A stretch of DNA of 64,000 nt. Origin: Gautieria morchelliformis. Its lineage: Eukaryota > Basidiomycota > Agaricomycetes > Gomphales > Gomphaceae. The notes under the pieces are model-generated. The model did not search any database, was not told the DNA's origin, and worked only from the letters and a program-made list of their open reading frames with translations. The stretch's first letter is position 1. Every line of letters starts with the position of its first letter. Where the stretch lies: NCBI GenBank assembly GCA_015179125.1, contig WHVA01000469.1, positions 25,758 through 89,757 on the forward strand. The letters are read 5' to 3'. Shown here in pieces: positions 30,992 through 43,284 of the stretch. Both the position numbers and the translations under genes were made by a program.

Positions 30992-33900
30992 ATGCTTGCC
31001 ATGATCTGTATACACTACGCTTCGCTAAAACGTCACCTCCGACCGGCCTGCTTTCCTCCACCTTGTCACCTTATGTCACCCTTTTATTTCCTCTTCCCGC
31101 TGTCACTTTCCTTCACTCTTTCAATATCTAACCTATTTTCTTCTCATATCGTGAATGTGGGGCAACCAAACCATCCTTTGCCAATCCGAGTCCAAAGGTG
31201 TGCTGTGTGTAGCCATGCTGTTAGGGAATTTGTAGCGTGCAAGGGATTGGGGACAGCGGCGAATAGAGGAAGGGTGATGCAACAAGTGAGTATTTCAAGT
31301 TCTTTCAAGCCCTGTGTTGTATCTCACCTTTTTTCCAGTGTTCAAACAAGACATGCAATGCCACAATATTCCACACTGCAGCATTTGAGAGCTATGAACA
31401 GGCCGTTCAACAAGCCGAACATTATAATGCTTTCGCACCGTGCGCTCAAGCTGCCCCAGTGGGCCCAGTTCAACCTTTCTATCTTCCGGAGCCTGGTCTC
31501 GTTCCGGCTCTTGCAGCCCCCATTCCGGCTCCTGCCCAGCTGCCTCCCGCCCCCTTTCCACTACCACACCCTTCAGCAGTGCCTGTTTTGCAGCATCCCA
31601 AAGGATCATTTAGTTGTGCTGGATTCTGGTGCTTGCTAAAGAAAAACGGCAAACCTTCGAGAGGTGCCCAGAATTGTATTTTCAGGAGATGCGCTGGATG
31701 TTGCGGGAAGGAATTCGAGACTGCAGAAAAACAGAAACAGAAGCGAGCCGAATGTCCTACTCACAACAAACGCTCAGCCCAGTGGACTGCACCAGTTACC
31801 GTTCTCGCTACTCAACCCCTTGACCCAGCTCTCAACTCGAGTATTCCCACTGCATCCAACTCTACTGCATCGGGTAACAAGCCAGATACAGTCCATGTTA
31901 GACCATATGCTGTTGGTCCCATGTGGAATGCAGAAGCTAGGGCCGCTCATGAGGCTGCAGCAATCGCACAGCAGCGGAAGGTTGAAAACTGTCTCCTCAA
32001 AATGGCTCCGCATCGCACAATCAGGCTTTTTATATGGCATGCGGTAATTTTGCATATCTTTTGTATCGATAACTGTACTGATAATTTATGTAATCTAGGA
32101 AAATGATCTGCCGAAATGTTTCCCAGTTGTTGTGGACTCCTACCCTGATTTTTCACTCTCCATGGCCACACATGCCGTCTCATTTCTTAATATCAGCCCC
32201 ACCGATACATTCGAGGCATGGAATCATCAACATGGCTATTGGGAACTGCACTCCTTGTCAACACATCGTCATGTAACTGAGAATCAATGCCTGCTCTACA
32301 AGCTTATTCGCAATGCTAGCTCATCTCTCGAGGATGGCAAATGTGTCGGATTGGCAGAAGAACTCGCAATGCAACCTGTGCTTGGAAAGCGCACGCGACC
32401 GACTGAACAAGTCGTATTGCCTGTTTCTAAAGGCCTGCCATTCAACCTCATAGAGAGCTCAGCCCCCACTGTGTCTTCCCAGCATTCTCCATCCATATCC
32501 GTGGCCTCGACCTCTCCGATCATATACAAACCAACGAGCCGTTCAGTTTCTCCCGATTTTCTTCTTCCCCCTAAGCGCCAGCGCAACACACTGCCCGATG
32601 AACATGCCAACGCTGAACCCAAGGGTAAAGGGAAGTGGAGAGTAACTAAGAAGTTCCGAGTCTGGCCCACGAACTTCTATGTTTCCGAGGTCGCGGCCGG
32701 CTTCAATTTCATTCGGAAGGGACGCCAACAGGGCCGCACAACTATCGCATCACTATTCAAGGAGTTCTATGGACAAGACATTGTTCCCTCTACATTTAAA
32801 TCAAACCGCAAATACTGGCAGGAAGACTTTAGCGACGATCTCAAACAATGCTTTGTATCCTATGGAGAGACACCACGTGGCCTGTGGACACACTTTCTGG
32901 CAACATATCGTAGTTCAGGTGTGGAGCCCCCACTCAAATTGACACTCGAGGATGAATCGGACGTGATGTTGGACATGTCCACTGATATCGCTTCTGACAC
33001 ATCGGATGGAAAAACTGACCGTCAATGTGTCTTCTGCTTCCTACCTCTCCCTCAGATCCTTTCCCAGCCACTTCAGGTGCTTCTTGACGAGGTCCTGCTT
33101 CCCAAGAACAGCTATGTGGCCCCAACCCAGGAGAATCCATTGGCTCGCAAGCATCGCCCAGGAAGGGGCTGGACGTTACGCTTGGCATTTTGCGGTATGC
33201 ATATGCAGGAGGTGGATGTTACTTTGGAAGGTAATGGTCAGAACTGGCCCGTTCCTGCAGATATTGAATACGAGATACTCGGGGCTCGGATTAAATCTCT
33301 GGAGAAAGAGATTACACAAGCAGTTGTGGCTCCTAAATGCAACCTACTCTTCCGTCGAGCAATCTGTCAAATGGTCAAACATGGTATGAAATCTTTTGTG
33401 AGTTTAGACGGCATTCGCAAGCGTATGGAGTGGGAGCATGCAGGCTAGTCAGTGGTTTCACCTCTTCATGTCATGTTGCGTAAACTGATGAAGCTATAGT
33501 TACGGTGACAAGGGGACGATTCTTATTAACGAGAACCTTCTCAGCCTCTTTCCGGAGCATCCCAACACAGACAAAGATGAACGGCTGGACAAACTTCTTG
33601 ATGCCCTCTTCGATGAGCCGAATGCCCAGGTGCCGAAGTTACCTTCTAGTAGAAAACTAGAAAATCACCCTGGCACAATCTTTATTGACCCTATAACAAT
33701 CCATCCTCTGAGCTACACCAATTTCCTAACCTGTGTCTTGATCCCTTTCACCGCCATTCTTCTAATTCAAGCCGACCGATCTTGTGCATTCGACGAGGCT
33801 TGGAAGACATGGCATGACAGTGGTCCCTGGGGTTCACACCACTCTTTCGATGAGGATTCCGAGGCTTCTGAAAGAACGATGGAGGCCGTTGTCAAACCAG

Positions 33901-34004
33901 AACCTGTCAAAGATCGCATGCCTACCCCACTTTATGACGGTTGGCATGAGGTAGTTAGCATAGATGAGGAGGGAAATCCTACGGAGACCTTAATCATTGA
34001 TTAG
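30992..34004 (+). CDS. Cysteine-cluster and RTC4-like domain protein carried by the KDZ transposon
   Basis: Four exons (30,992-31,285; 31,339-32,043; 32,099-33,447; 33,500-34,004) with GT-AG introns of 53, 55 and 52 nt join in frame to 950 codons plus stop. The start ATG is the least certain part; a start further inside exon 1 is possible. Residues about 70-110 carry paired cysteines across the first intron (CAVCSH, then CSNKTC), and a second set lies near 215-245 (CIFRRCAGCCG). The middle is Ser/Pro-rich, with a basic stretch before FRVWPTNFYVSEVAAGF. From about 641 to 905 the pattern fits the RTC4-like domain: CVFC at its start, a Cys-His pair CGMH, NWPVPADI, AGYYGDKG across the last intron, and HPLSYTNFLTCVLIPF. 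RTC4 is named from a yeast telomere-capping modifier; its biochemistry is unclear. An acidic tail ends the protein. Confidence 0.78.
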
Positions 34005-34203
34005 GTAGTATCCCGCTCTTCTTCTTTTTGACCACACATGTGCCACATTTTCGTTTTTTTTCTTTTTTTTTCATTGACTCAATGTCTGTCGTGTATGCAT
34101 GTTAACCAATACTCTTGTTGCCTGTACAAGAAAATATGCAAAACTATACTAAATTCAACAGTGCACATAGCATAGCTATCTCCTAGTAATTCGTCACAAG
34201 CTA
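34005..34203. terminator. Shared 3' region between the convergent KDZ-element genes
   Basis: The 199 bp between the two stop codons hold T-rich runs on the plus strand (about 34,050-34,075) and AATAAA-poor, AT-rich sequence for both transcripts. Transcripts probably end or overlap here. No coding frame lies between them. Confidence 0.4.
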
Positions 34204-36463
34204 TCAATGTCCTAGTAAGTCGTCACGAGGAATAGAGTATGGCACGTGATATGATGCCTTCAACTGGGAAATGATAACCCGGTTACGTCGCATTATCATC
34301 TCGTCTGGAAAAAAATTAAATCTAATGCATTCATTAGCTACTGCTTGCATGGACAACAACAGTGAATGACCTATCCTGACGCATGAGGCGGGTGATAGCA
34401 TGGTATCCCCCAAACCAGAGATTGACTTGTTCGGCAGCTGATGAATTAAATGTCCACCGACCTGTCTTTTCATCCAGGAGCTCAGGCCACCATGCAGGGT
34501 TGCAGTATCGACCGCAGAATGCATCTGACTCCTTATGCTTGCATTTGTAATGAAACACGTCCACGGGCATCGCTATGTTTTCAAAGTATGTGTCGTTATC
34601 TTTGAATAGCATAGCGGCCATACGACAATTATTGTCGTACCACATGACCGACGGCAGAGACTGTTTGGTGGGAAATAAAGTCTTCCAGAAACCCTGGGTA
34701 ATGATTAGAAGTTCCTTAATACACGAGTGAAGCTAAGACCTACACGGACACTGTTTGGCCCTTCCGCCCCATAGAACGTCGCTCGTCCTAAGATCACGCC
34801 ACATGAAGCTACGCAAAGCTGCTCATTGTGGGTTCGATGGCGTCCAAATCTGGCAAACACCTTCCAGAGCCCTGCATCAGGCTTGTCATCACATGGGTTG
34901 ATGATCTCGCCATCCGCACCTATGAGAATTGGATCAGGTGACAATTCCCTGTCCTGCACCTGTGGCGCTGCATCGGCATCTGCTGCATGAAGGGCTTCTA
35001 TACCCATGGACTTATTTGTCTTCGCCATACGTTCCTTCAGTTGAAAGATAGCCTTTCCTTGTTCAAGAAAGTGCGTTTCTGCTGCGCGATGTGTTGCAAT
35101 CGAACATGTTCGAAAAGATTCCTCTGCTGGATCGCTGCATGCATCGGCAGCACATTTGTTCTTATGGCTTGTGTGCAGGGAGCAATATCGATCCTTATTA
35201 CTCTCGAGTTCCTCCTTGCAATCATGGATGCCACAGCAAGGGTGGCCAAGGCTGACGCCATCGGTTACGACCGATCTCATAGCTCCGGTAATGTTTCCAT
35301 CTGCGTCCTTGATGTGCTTCACACAGAGGTTACATGCATGATTCCATGCAGGCTGTCCGGTACCTGCCATGGCAAGGTTTCGAGCCGTGATGGTGGCATG
35401 CCATCGTGCAGACTGAGAGGGTGCTTTGTGGGGAACTTGCAGTGACGTCTTGTGCTCGCTGTGCCATGTAAGGAGCGCGTGGATGGTGAACGCTTCGCCA
35501 ACGAGCTCGTAGTTGATGTTGAAAGAAATGGGCCAATCTGGGGGTAGTGCTACAGCTGACGGTAGCGAAGCGGATTCCTCGTTGTATATTCGTGCACAGT
35601 TCAATGATGAAGTCCTGTAATAAATAAGCACAATAATACTGCAGATGAGTGTGCAGATACGTACCAAGCCATGGCCATCTGCATCATGAAACACTCACAA
35701 AGATCCCGTTCAACAAAGAAGTGCGGTGCTACTTGGATTGCGCGTACTGTTGCTGATAGGTCTTCATGCTCATAGTTGTAGTATGCTCTTATATTGCCTT
35801 GAACGAAGCAGTCGGGATGGTAGCGAGTGTTACAACCTAGTGAGGGCAAAAGATGATAAACGTAGAAGTCTTGCCAGTATATATCCTATCCCTCACCTCG
35901 GCAGTACGTGGAGGTCACATTCACAGGAACTGGACCGAACGATTTGGTAAAGCAGGTAGCTTGATGTGTGTTTACCTCACGAAGTTCCGGCGGCTTTCCT
36001 GAAAGCCGCTGATATGAACTATTGGGGCAATGCAGCCTAATACACGTTTGAACCGGAGGTAGGAACTCGTGGATAGCTGTTAAAGTAAGGTAAAGTCACA
36101 GTAATGTAGGCGAGTGATTCATATGCACTTACAGAAATGTACCGGCGTGCCGTGCCTCAGGAAGAGGGTTAAAAGTGAACCCCAATTCCGAGGAGCAATA
36201 TCGGGATGGTTCCACGCAATTTCTCTGAATGCTGTCCAACAGAGATGAGCAGTATAGTCATCTATATCGAGAGCGAGCTGCAGAAAGTCATGCAACGACC
36301 TTGGAAGGCCATCCGGAGCGGCCTCCTGAGTCAACACCTGCGTGAATGCGATCCTTGGTTTCAGGTGGTGTAGAAGGGCAATGTACATTGTTATCTTATC
36401 AATCGCTAGGGATTCCAGCTGGGGATAGAGCCTACAAGCATTCGTGATATCAGTGAGTGACAT
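34204..36463 (-). CDS. KDZ-type transposase with CxC5 and CxC6 cysteine clusters
   Basis: Six exons on the minus strand (36,133-36,463; 35,897-36,076; 35,665-35,836; 34,744-35,614; 34,371-34,693; 34,204-34,321) with introns of 49-60 nt join without a stop to 664 residues. After a helical N-terminus come CxC5-like cysteines (near 118-182: TCIRLHCPN, YCRGCNTRYHPDC), then NCARIY. CxC6 at about 321-410 shows HACNLC, VVTDGVSLGHPCC, then RYCSLH and RTCSIATHR. The catalytic-looking end has WYDNNC, VDVFHYKCKHKESD, GRYCNPA and FNSSAAEQVN. Asp345, Asp538 and Glu606 are my candidates for the RNase H-fold triad. The family is known as KDZ-associated in basidiomycetes. The complete frame suggests recent activity or selection. 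Confidence 0.85.
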
Positions 36464-36756
36464 GGTTACGGTCCAAGGTCGTCAGTGCCACGACTTCAAC
36501 GCGACTTTGACGCGTCTTGGAGAAACATACATGCTTTACACGCACAACGCATAGAAAACTCATGCCAATCGTTATTCCAATCGTTATTCTAATCTATCTA
36601 CACTACTAATCCAGTAATCTATTTTAGCAGCAGTGAGATTTATATATAACTCATGCGCCCACTATGGACTATGTCCACAGTGCACGCCGGTCCCCTGAGG
36701 TCCATTGGTTTGTAATGGCCGGCCATGGCCTTTTTCCCTGTAGCGCCGTATTCCTC
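36464..36756 (-). promoter_or_regulatory. Transposase upstream region and right terminal inverted repeat
   Basis: The right inverted repeat occupies about 36,712-36,756 (reverse complement begins GAGGAATACGGCGCTACAGG). Between it and the transposase ATG at 36,463 lies a TATA-like ATATATAA on the minus strand near 36,645-36,653. The transposase promoter therefore sits beside the terminal repeat. Confidence 0.6.
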
Positions 36757-36764
36757 CGCACTCT

Positions 36765-36890
36765 GATTGTACATCATGCTATAAATGGTGATTTTCGTCT
36801 TCCACGATCGACATGATCGACAGCCACGGGGTCTAAATATAGGAGCGAAGAAGATCGTCCGTGGGCGCTAAGCATCTCCGCCGCTAACTC
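36765..36890. repeat. Dispersed repeat D, right half
   Basis: GATTGTACATCATGCTATAA through TCGACATGATCGACA and GGGCGCTAAGCA match 17,233-17,380. It starts directly at the right target duplication of the KDZ transposon. Confidence 0.8.
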
Positions 36891-37017
36891 CGGATGTGCT
36901 CGACTTGCCAATGCCATTCCATTCTCGTCCCCAACATTAGGCATCACAGACAGTCAAAGGCATAAAATCAACACAAGTACAGTACATGACATATGCGTGT
37001 TGTGTGGTCTGAATGCT

Positions 37018-37554
37018 TCAATTTAACCCTGCAGCTTGCGGGCAAGAGTCTGCCTTGGCGCCGAGGTCGCAAGAGCTCTTTCCGTCATTGGCACACTGGT
37101 AGAGGTGTCCATGGATGCAATTGGATAACCCGTCACCGCAGAAAGCAGCGTTTGGAGCTCCGTGGCAGGGGCAGGCAGTGGCGGCACACACGCTCTTTCC
37201 AAGAATTAATACACAGTAATTAGTCATACTTTCCAGCTTGAATGGCAAAACAACATACAGGGCTATCGGACACGCTCTTTCCAAGCTATTAATACACAGT
37301 AATTAGTTGTCCTTTCCAGCTTGAATAGCAAAACAACATACAGGGCTATCGGACACGTTCTTTCCAAGCTATTAATAAACAGTAATTAGTTATCCTTTCC
37401 AGCTTGAATAGCAAAACAACATACAGGACTATCGACTGCCATCGCAAAAGCAGCGGGGAGGATGGCAACAAGAGCAACGAAAGCAGTGTACTAGATAATG
37501 GACGGTGTGAGCTCAAGTGTATATATATGAAATGTTAGACCGACCGACCTTCAT
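37018..37554 (-). CDS. Small secreted cysteine-rich protein (effector-like)
   Basis: On the minus strand exon 1 is only ATGAAG (37,549-37,554). After a 58-nt intron, exon 2 (37,425-37,490) gives a clean signal peptide, MKYTAFVALVAILPAAFAMA. The last exon (37,018-37,194) encodes a secreted domain with eight cysteines (VCAATACPC, AAFCGDGLSNC, LYQC, SSCDLG, DSCPQ). Between them an 82-bp unit is repeated; each repeat contains a possible 27-nt mini-exon (37,342-37,368 and 37,259-37,285; LGKNVSDSP-like), preceded by AATAG and followed by GTATGT. The mature core is about 60 residues. Such proteins in basidiomycetes are secreted during host or substrate interaction; the role here is unknown. The final acceptor is uncertain, because its AATAG has changed to AATTC. 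Confidence 0.65.
37190..37437 (-). repeat. Threefold tandem repeat of 82-83 bp spanning intron and mini-exon
   Basis: The string ACG(C/T)TCTTTCCAAG recurs at 37,190, 37,272 and 37,355, and CAAAACAACATACAG recurs just before each next unit. Identity between units is above 90%. Each unit holds a whole splice module in minus-strand order: donor GTATGT, branch-like CTAATTAC or TATTAAT, acceptor TAG, then 27 nt of coding sequence. Confidence 0.85.
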
Positions 37555-37641
37555 GGCTATCGGTTTGGTGTGTTTGGAGATATTGTTGAAATGCGTCAAG
37601 GTTTCGACTCGGGGACTGAGTATCCAGGCAGAAAAAATATG

Positions 37642-37652
37642 CTATTTTATAG
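37642..37652 (-). promoter_or_regulatory. TATA box of the secreted-protein gene
   Basis: On the minus strand CTATAAAATAG lies about 90 bp upstream of the ATG at 37,554, a good consensus and normal fungal distance. Confidence 0.5.
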
Positions 37653-37654
37653 CT

Positions 37655-39423
37655 TTCCTCGGTTGACTGCGCAGCAATGAGACGAAAACGGCGATCCCTG
37701 AAGAGACACTAAAACAGTTGAGAAATGGAGCTGACAGCCTGCGCATATGCAAAATGGCTAAATGGGAATGGTTCTGAGATATGGTTATCAATTTGAGCAA
37801 TATTTTGTACATACATCACGGTTTACCATATGGCTTTTACCAGTCCATGCGAAGACAAAGTAAGACGTCTCAGATCTATCGTGAAAAGCAAACATTGTTT
37901 CACCATCTTGAGGCAACTTGAAGTGCTGGAAATACCCTTCGCTTTTGGAAATAGTTAGCTAGGCGATTATGCCCACGGATGGTAGGTAATTGTAGGTGCA
38001 CCGCTTTCAGGGATAGACAATGTAAGCGACTGCGGGATTATAAGTACTCACCAAGGGAGCAGTGGCATGGAAACGAACTTGCAGTCCGAGGCTGAGTGTG
38101 TTCCACTCATCTATGACAGACCCTGGTAAAGTTGAAATACGCTAAGAAAATATCAAGGACAAACCCATGATGAAAAGCGTCACGTTGTATGCCTGCAGTG
38201 CCGCTGGTGCTGCAGCTTGAAAGACAATCATCGTTGTGCACTGATGTATGTGAAAGATGGCAATATATGATGCACTTGCGTCGGGAGTGTTCCAAGCGGG
38301 AAATTCACTATGCAAGCTTTGCCATTGGGAAGTGAGTGCTCTCTTTTAGGAATAATATATCAGATATATCAGAATTGATATATTTGATGACTCAGGGAGT
38401 GGGGACTCTTCGTGCACCCCTGTGGACGGTATATGCGCGAGCTGACTAAGCTCTGTGGGGCGAGTGCGTCACTGATTGATGTAGGTCACGTGACCGAGTC
38501 GAGGGAGAAACAGGTGAGAACAGAGGAACTAGGGGTTCGAAGCTTTCGATTTTGGATCAGTATAGTGTAGCCAGTTATAGTAGACTCTCAACAAAGAATT
38601 AGAGAAAACTATCAAGAAATAAGCTCTGTAGCTATCAAACAAGTCTACAGTTACTTCAGGAGGTGAAACAGCAATTCTGGATTGTTCTGGATAATATTCT
38701 GGATGTTTTGTTCGTACATTTATGGTAGCTACTTATACCAAAATAGTAGTGACTACCAGTGTTCAAGATAGTGATAGAATGGGTCAGGATAATGTGGAAA
38801 TGCTCCACAGGCTGCATACAGCTGTGGGGCAGGAACAATGATGGGGATACTTGTCCTACTGACAAGTATCTAAGCTGGGACCTTGGAGCAATGTACAAAG
38901 CCCCTTTCAACATGTAATACAGGTCGTAATCAGTGGAGCTGGTCAGGGGAGTAGAATAGAATAGAAAACTTGTGTGTCCTGTGCTGTGTGCCTACAGCAG
39001 CCTTGGCAAGGCATTTGCCATCTCTGTACCTCTCTCCTGAGGTAGCTATTCAGTATGTCCATAGATAGGACAGTGTACTGTAATCTCCATCGTGTCCGAT
39101 GTTCCCTGTATGGGACTATTAGTCCCATAGCAATATTTCTTCTGACCAGGGCCCAGGTGCCTGCTTTCCAGGGCAGGCACTGTGACTGGTGCATGGATTA
39201 TTTCTCACAGATGTTAGCTCAGTTAGAGGATTGTATAGACCTTAGAATAATGTTTGATATAGCTATCCATTTATTCTAACACTCTCAGCCTCCATACTTA
39301 GAGACTGCGGTAGAGACTGCGGTCGCTGATTACATAATAAGACTGAAGCCATGACCATATGCTACAATCATCAAACTTCACAAGATTCAAGTTATTAATA
39401 TTTCAATAATTAGAGCGCTTAGT
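37655..39423. other. Unassigned sequence
   Basis: No gene is supported. Near 38,345-38,390 ATATATCAGA-type strings form short inverted repeats, and CACGTGACC occurs near 38,487. Repeated TTCTGGAT occurs at 38,675-38,705. The stretch 38,380-38,650 has an LTR-like look but no target duplication or partner was found. Confidence 0.35.
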
Positions 39424-40961
<1,538 letters not shown>

Positions 40962-40966
40962 GTTGT

Positions 40967-43284
40967 TGTTGGCGGCGGCGTGTGTGTGCGGGGGTGCGGG
41001 GATGTGCAGTGCGCCAGCGTGCACATGCTCATGTGCGTCGCGCATGTGGCTGCAAGGAGAGAGGCGCAGCGTCGCCTCGGGCGCATCGACGTGACCTGCA
41101 CTCTCCAGCTCCAGCCCCACCCCCAGCCCCTGTGCCGCTTCGCGGGGTACACGTCTCAGGGCCCCGTCACACAAATTGCGTGCATGCACTCCCCGATGAC
41201 ATGAAAGTCACGCTCGGCCGCGCCGTCTTGAAGAACTCCCGCCGCCATCTAGGGAACCCGCTCCCGCCCCTGATAAACGCGCTGCATGCTGAACCACGCC
41301 GACGTCCCACGCCACGCGCCGTGGCCATGCTCCCGCTCCGGCTGCTGATTCTTCTCGAGCTCGTCCCGGGCAGGGCACGCCCTCCGTGGCAAAGGCCACT
41401 GCCTCGCTGTGGCTGTGTTTGTTGCGCGGCAAGGAGCCGTCGCTCGGGGGACAGATCGGGAAGAGCTTCATTAGATGGTGCCCGGTGGGTGGGAAGGGGG
41501 GTGTGGCATGTCAGGGGGCGGGAGGTTGGAGTGTAGGGCCCAGCGAGTGGCGCTGGGTAAGAGACACGAGGGACAGGGAAACGGGCCGTACCATTGGCTG
41601 GGTGGGGTTGTGTCTCCAGGGTCTGAGATGGAGGGCCAGGTTTTATGCAAAGGGAAGTACCGTATACTGGGCTCGTTCCTCTTTCTGGCCTTATATACAC
41701 CTGGAAAATACACCATACACCCACACCGTCCCCTCCACTGGCAAACACACGCCGGAAACATTATTATAAGTTCATGTCTGTGGGCGGGATCGAGAGGGCG
41801 GTGAATACTGGGAGGGGAGGCTGTCAGTGTTATGTGAGGAGAGGTGAACTGACATTTAGAATGAACGAGTAAAATGTGTGGTAATGCTGTGAAAGATGAG
41901 GGCGTGGTGTGGGCAGAAAGGACGGGACGACAACCATGCGACGAGGGGGCTGGGTCGGGCGCCAGTGTGCATGTTTGTCTTTGTTTGGTGAGTTCCCTCT
42001 CTTCACTCACCTTAAGTACACGAGTTCTTCATACTCAGAAGTATCAGCATCCGGTTGATAAGTGTTTATGAAATTCGTTGGATATCTGGATAAGGCTGTT
42101 TATGTTTGACTCTGGATCCAACCAGGTTATCTTGTTAGCGGCCTGTATATCTGCCAGAGTGTATAGGCAAGCTGTGCAGGTCCAGCGGGATCAGCTGGCT
42201 CTGGCGGTTGATCGATGATCTCGCACCCCCGCACCACCCGCCATGGCCTAATGCGGACACTGGCCACTTGCAATCAAGAGACCTCCCACACGTATCATCA
42301 TCCACCTCCGATTCACTCCTTGATTCTTCCCAGAGCAGCATCAATCTCCACTTCATGCTTGTCAGTACGTGGGTGGAGATGTACCGAGTAGACGTAGGAC
42401 GCGCCGCGGGTTTGGGGGAGGGAAAGGTACAGGAGGAAGGTAGTTTTGAACACATGGTAGAAGGGAACCCTGATCAGGCTCATGGTGGCGAGGTTGTCTA
42501 CCCAAATGTGTGAGAGTATAATACATTGAGACATACCAGCTAATGGTCCACTCCGCAACATATTCAAGACCAATAATTTTGCCAGAAAAACGAGGGCCGG
42601 CACACATCGCGTGTCTGTGCGTAGAAGAGTAAAATATCGGCATCAGGTTATGACTGCATCCACAGAAACGAAAGACTCGCACCGTATGCAGAACAAAGCC
42701 GTAGAAAATCGTGGAAACGGAAATCGAGCCTTGACTACGCAGATGTCAGTGCACTTGCAGAAATGGGAGCTCGGATGACAATGGCAGAATGCAGATGTGA
42801 GCGCGCGCGCAGACATGGGAAATGGAGTTACAACGAGATGCGAGTGCGTCCAGGAAAAGTCGAGTGAAGCTGTCAAGCAGACATACTGGTATCGGTAGGT
42901 GACGGCTCTGAACCGGAAGCAATGAATTTTTATAATTGAACGCGTCGGTGCGTCACCGGTACCTACAGATTTGACCCTCGACTTTCGATTTCATTATCGG
43001 TATTTACAGCTACGTGCTGGCCTAATTTGAATCGATCTCCACTGGGCTTAATTGGCCGCCAGCCGCTCTGGGTTACTATACTAGTAGCCTGAGTGCCACC
43101 TTCGGTCCTTATGCTGCTGTTTTGTCACTGAGTACCTGCCACCGGACATACTTATTTGGTGCAACATTTGTCCATTAGTACATTGAGCCGCAGCTTGATC
43201 CGAGTAGCGCCCCTGAATTTGGATCCTAATATACCCTGAGCTGGTCCAACCTCCTAGCTATCACCACAACGTCGCTCTTACCCA
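40967..43284. other. Unassigned, partly GC-rich sequence
   Basis: Many overlapping open frames occur at 40,980-42,010 on both strands because of high GC content. None shows motifs, splice sites with coding continuity, or a consistent frame, so I annotate none. The interval just left of 43,285 is the presumed promoter of the F-box gene. Confidence 0.4.

Larger units (their letters stand above)
30609..36756. mobile_element. Complete KDZ-class DNA transposon with two convergent genes
   Basis: The 6148-bp unit is bounded by an 8-bp direct repeat CGCACTCT (30,601-30,608 and 36,757-36,764). It carries imperfect terminal inverted repeats of about 40 bp, with a shared core TACGGCGCT then GGGAAAA then GCCATGGCCG. 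Inside are an RTC4-domain gene (+) and a KDZ-type CxC5/CxC6 transposase gene (-), both with open frames after splicing. An 8-bp duplication is what is known for Zisupton, a member of the KDZ group. The two halves of dispersed repeat D flank it, which supports insertion. I infer a single mobile unit; the RTC4 gene as cargo is the unusual part. Confidence 0.82.

Noticed and set aside
37190-37437. CRISPR-like array
   Set aside because: Three contiguous units of 82 bp with no unique spacers, in a eukaryotic intron; it is a tandem duplication.
38345-38650. Another LTR
   Set aside because: The sequence has an LTR-like feel (ATATATCAGA inverted strings, CACGTGACC) but no termini, duplication or second copy in the window.
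40982-42010. Overlapping ORFs of 100-190 aa on both strands
   Set aside because: High-GC open frames with no motif, no consistent frame and no splice signals.
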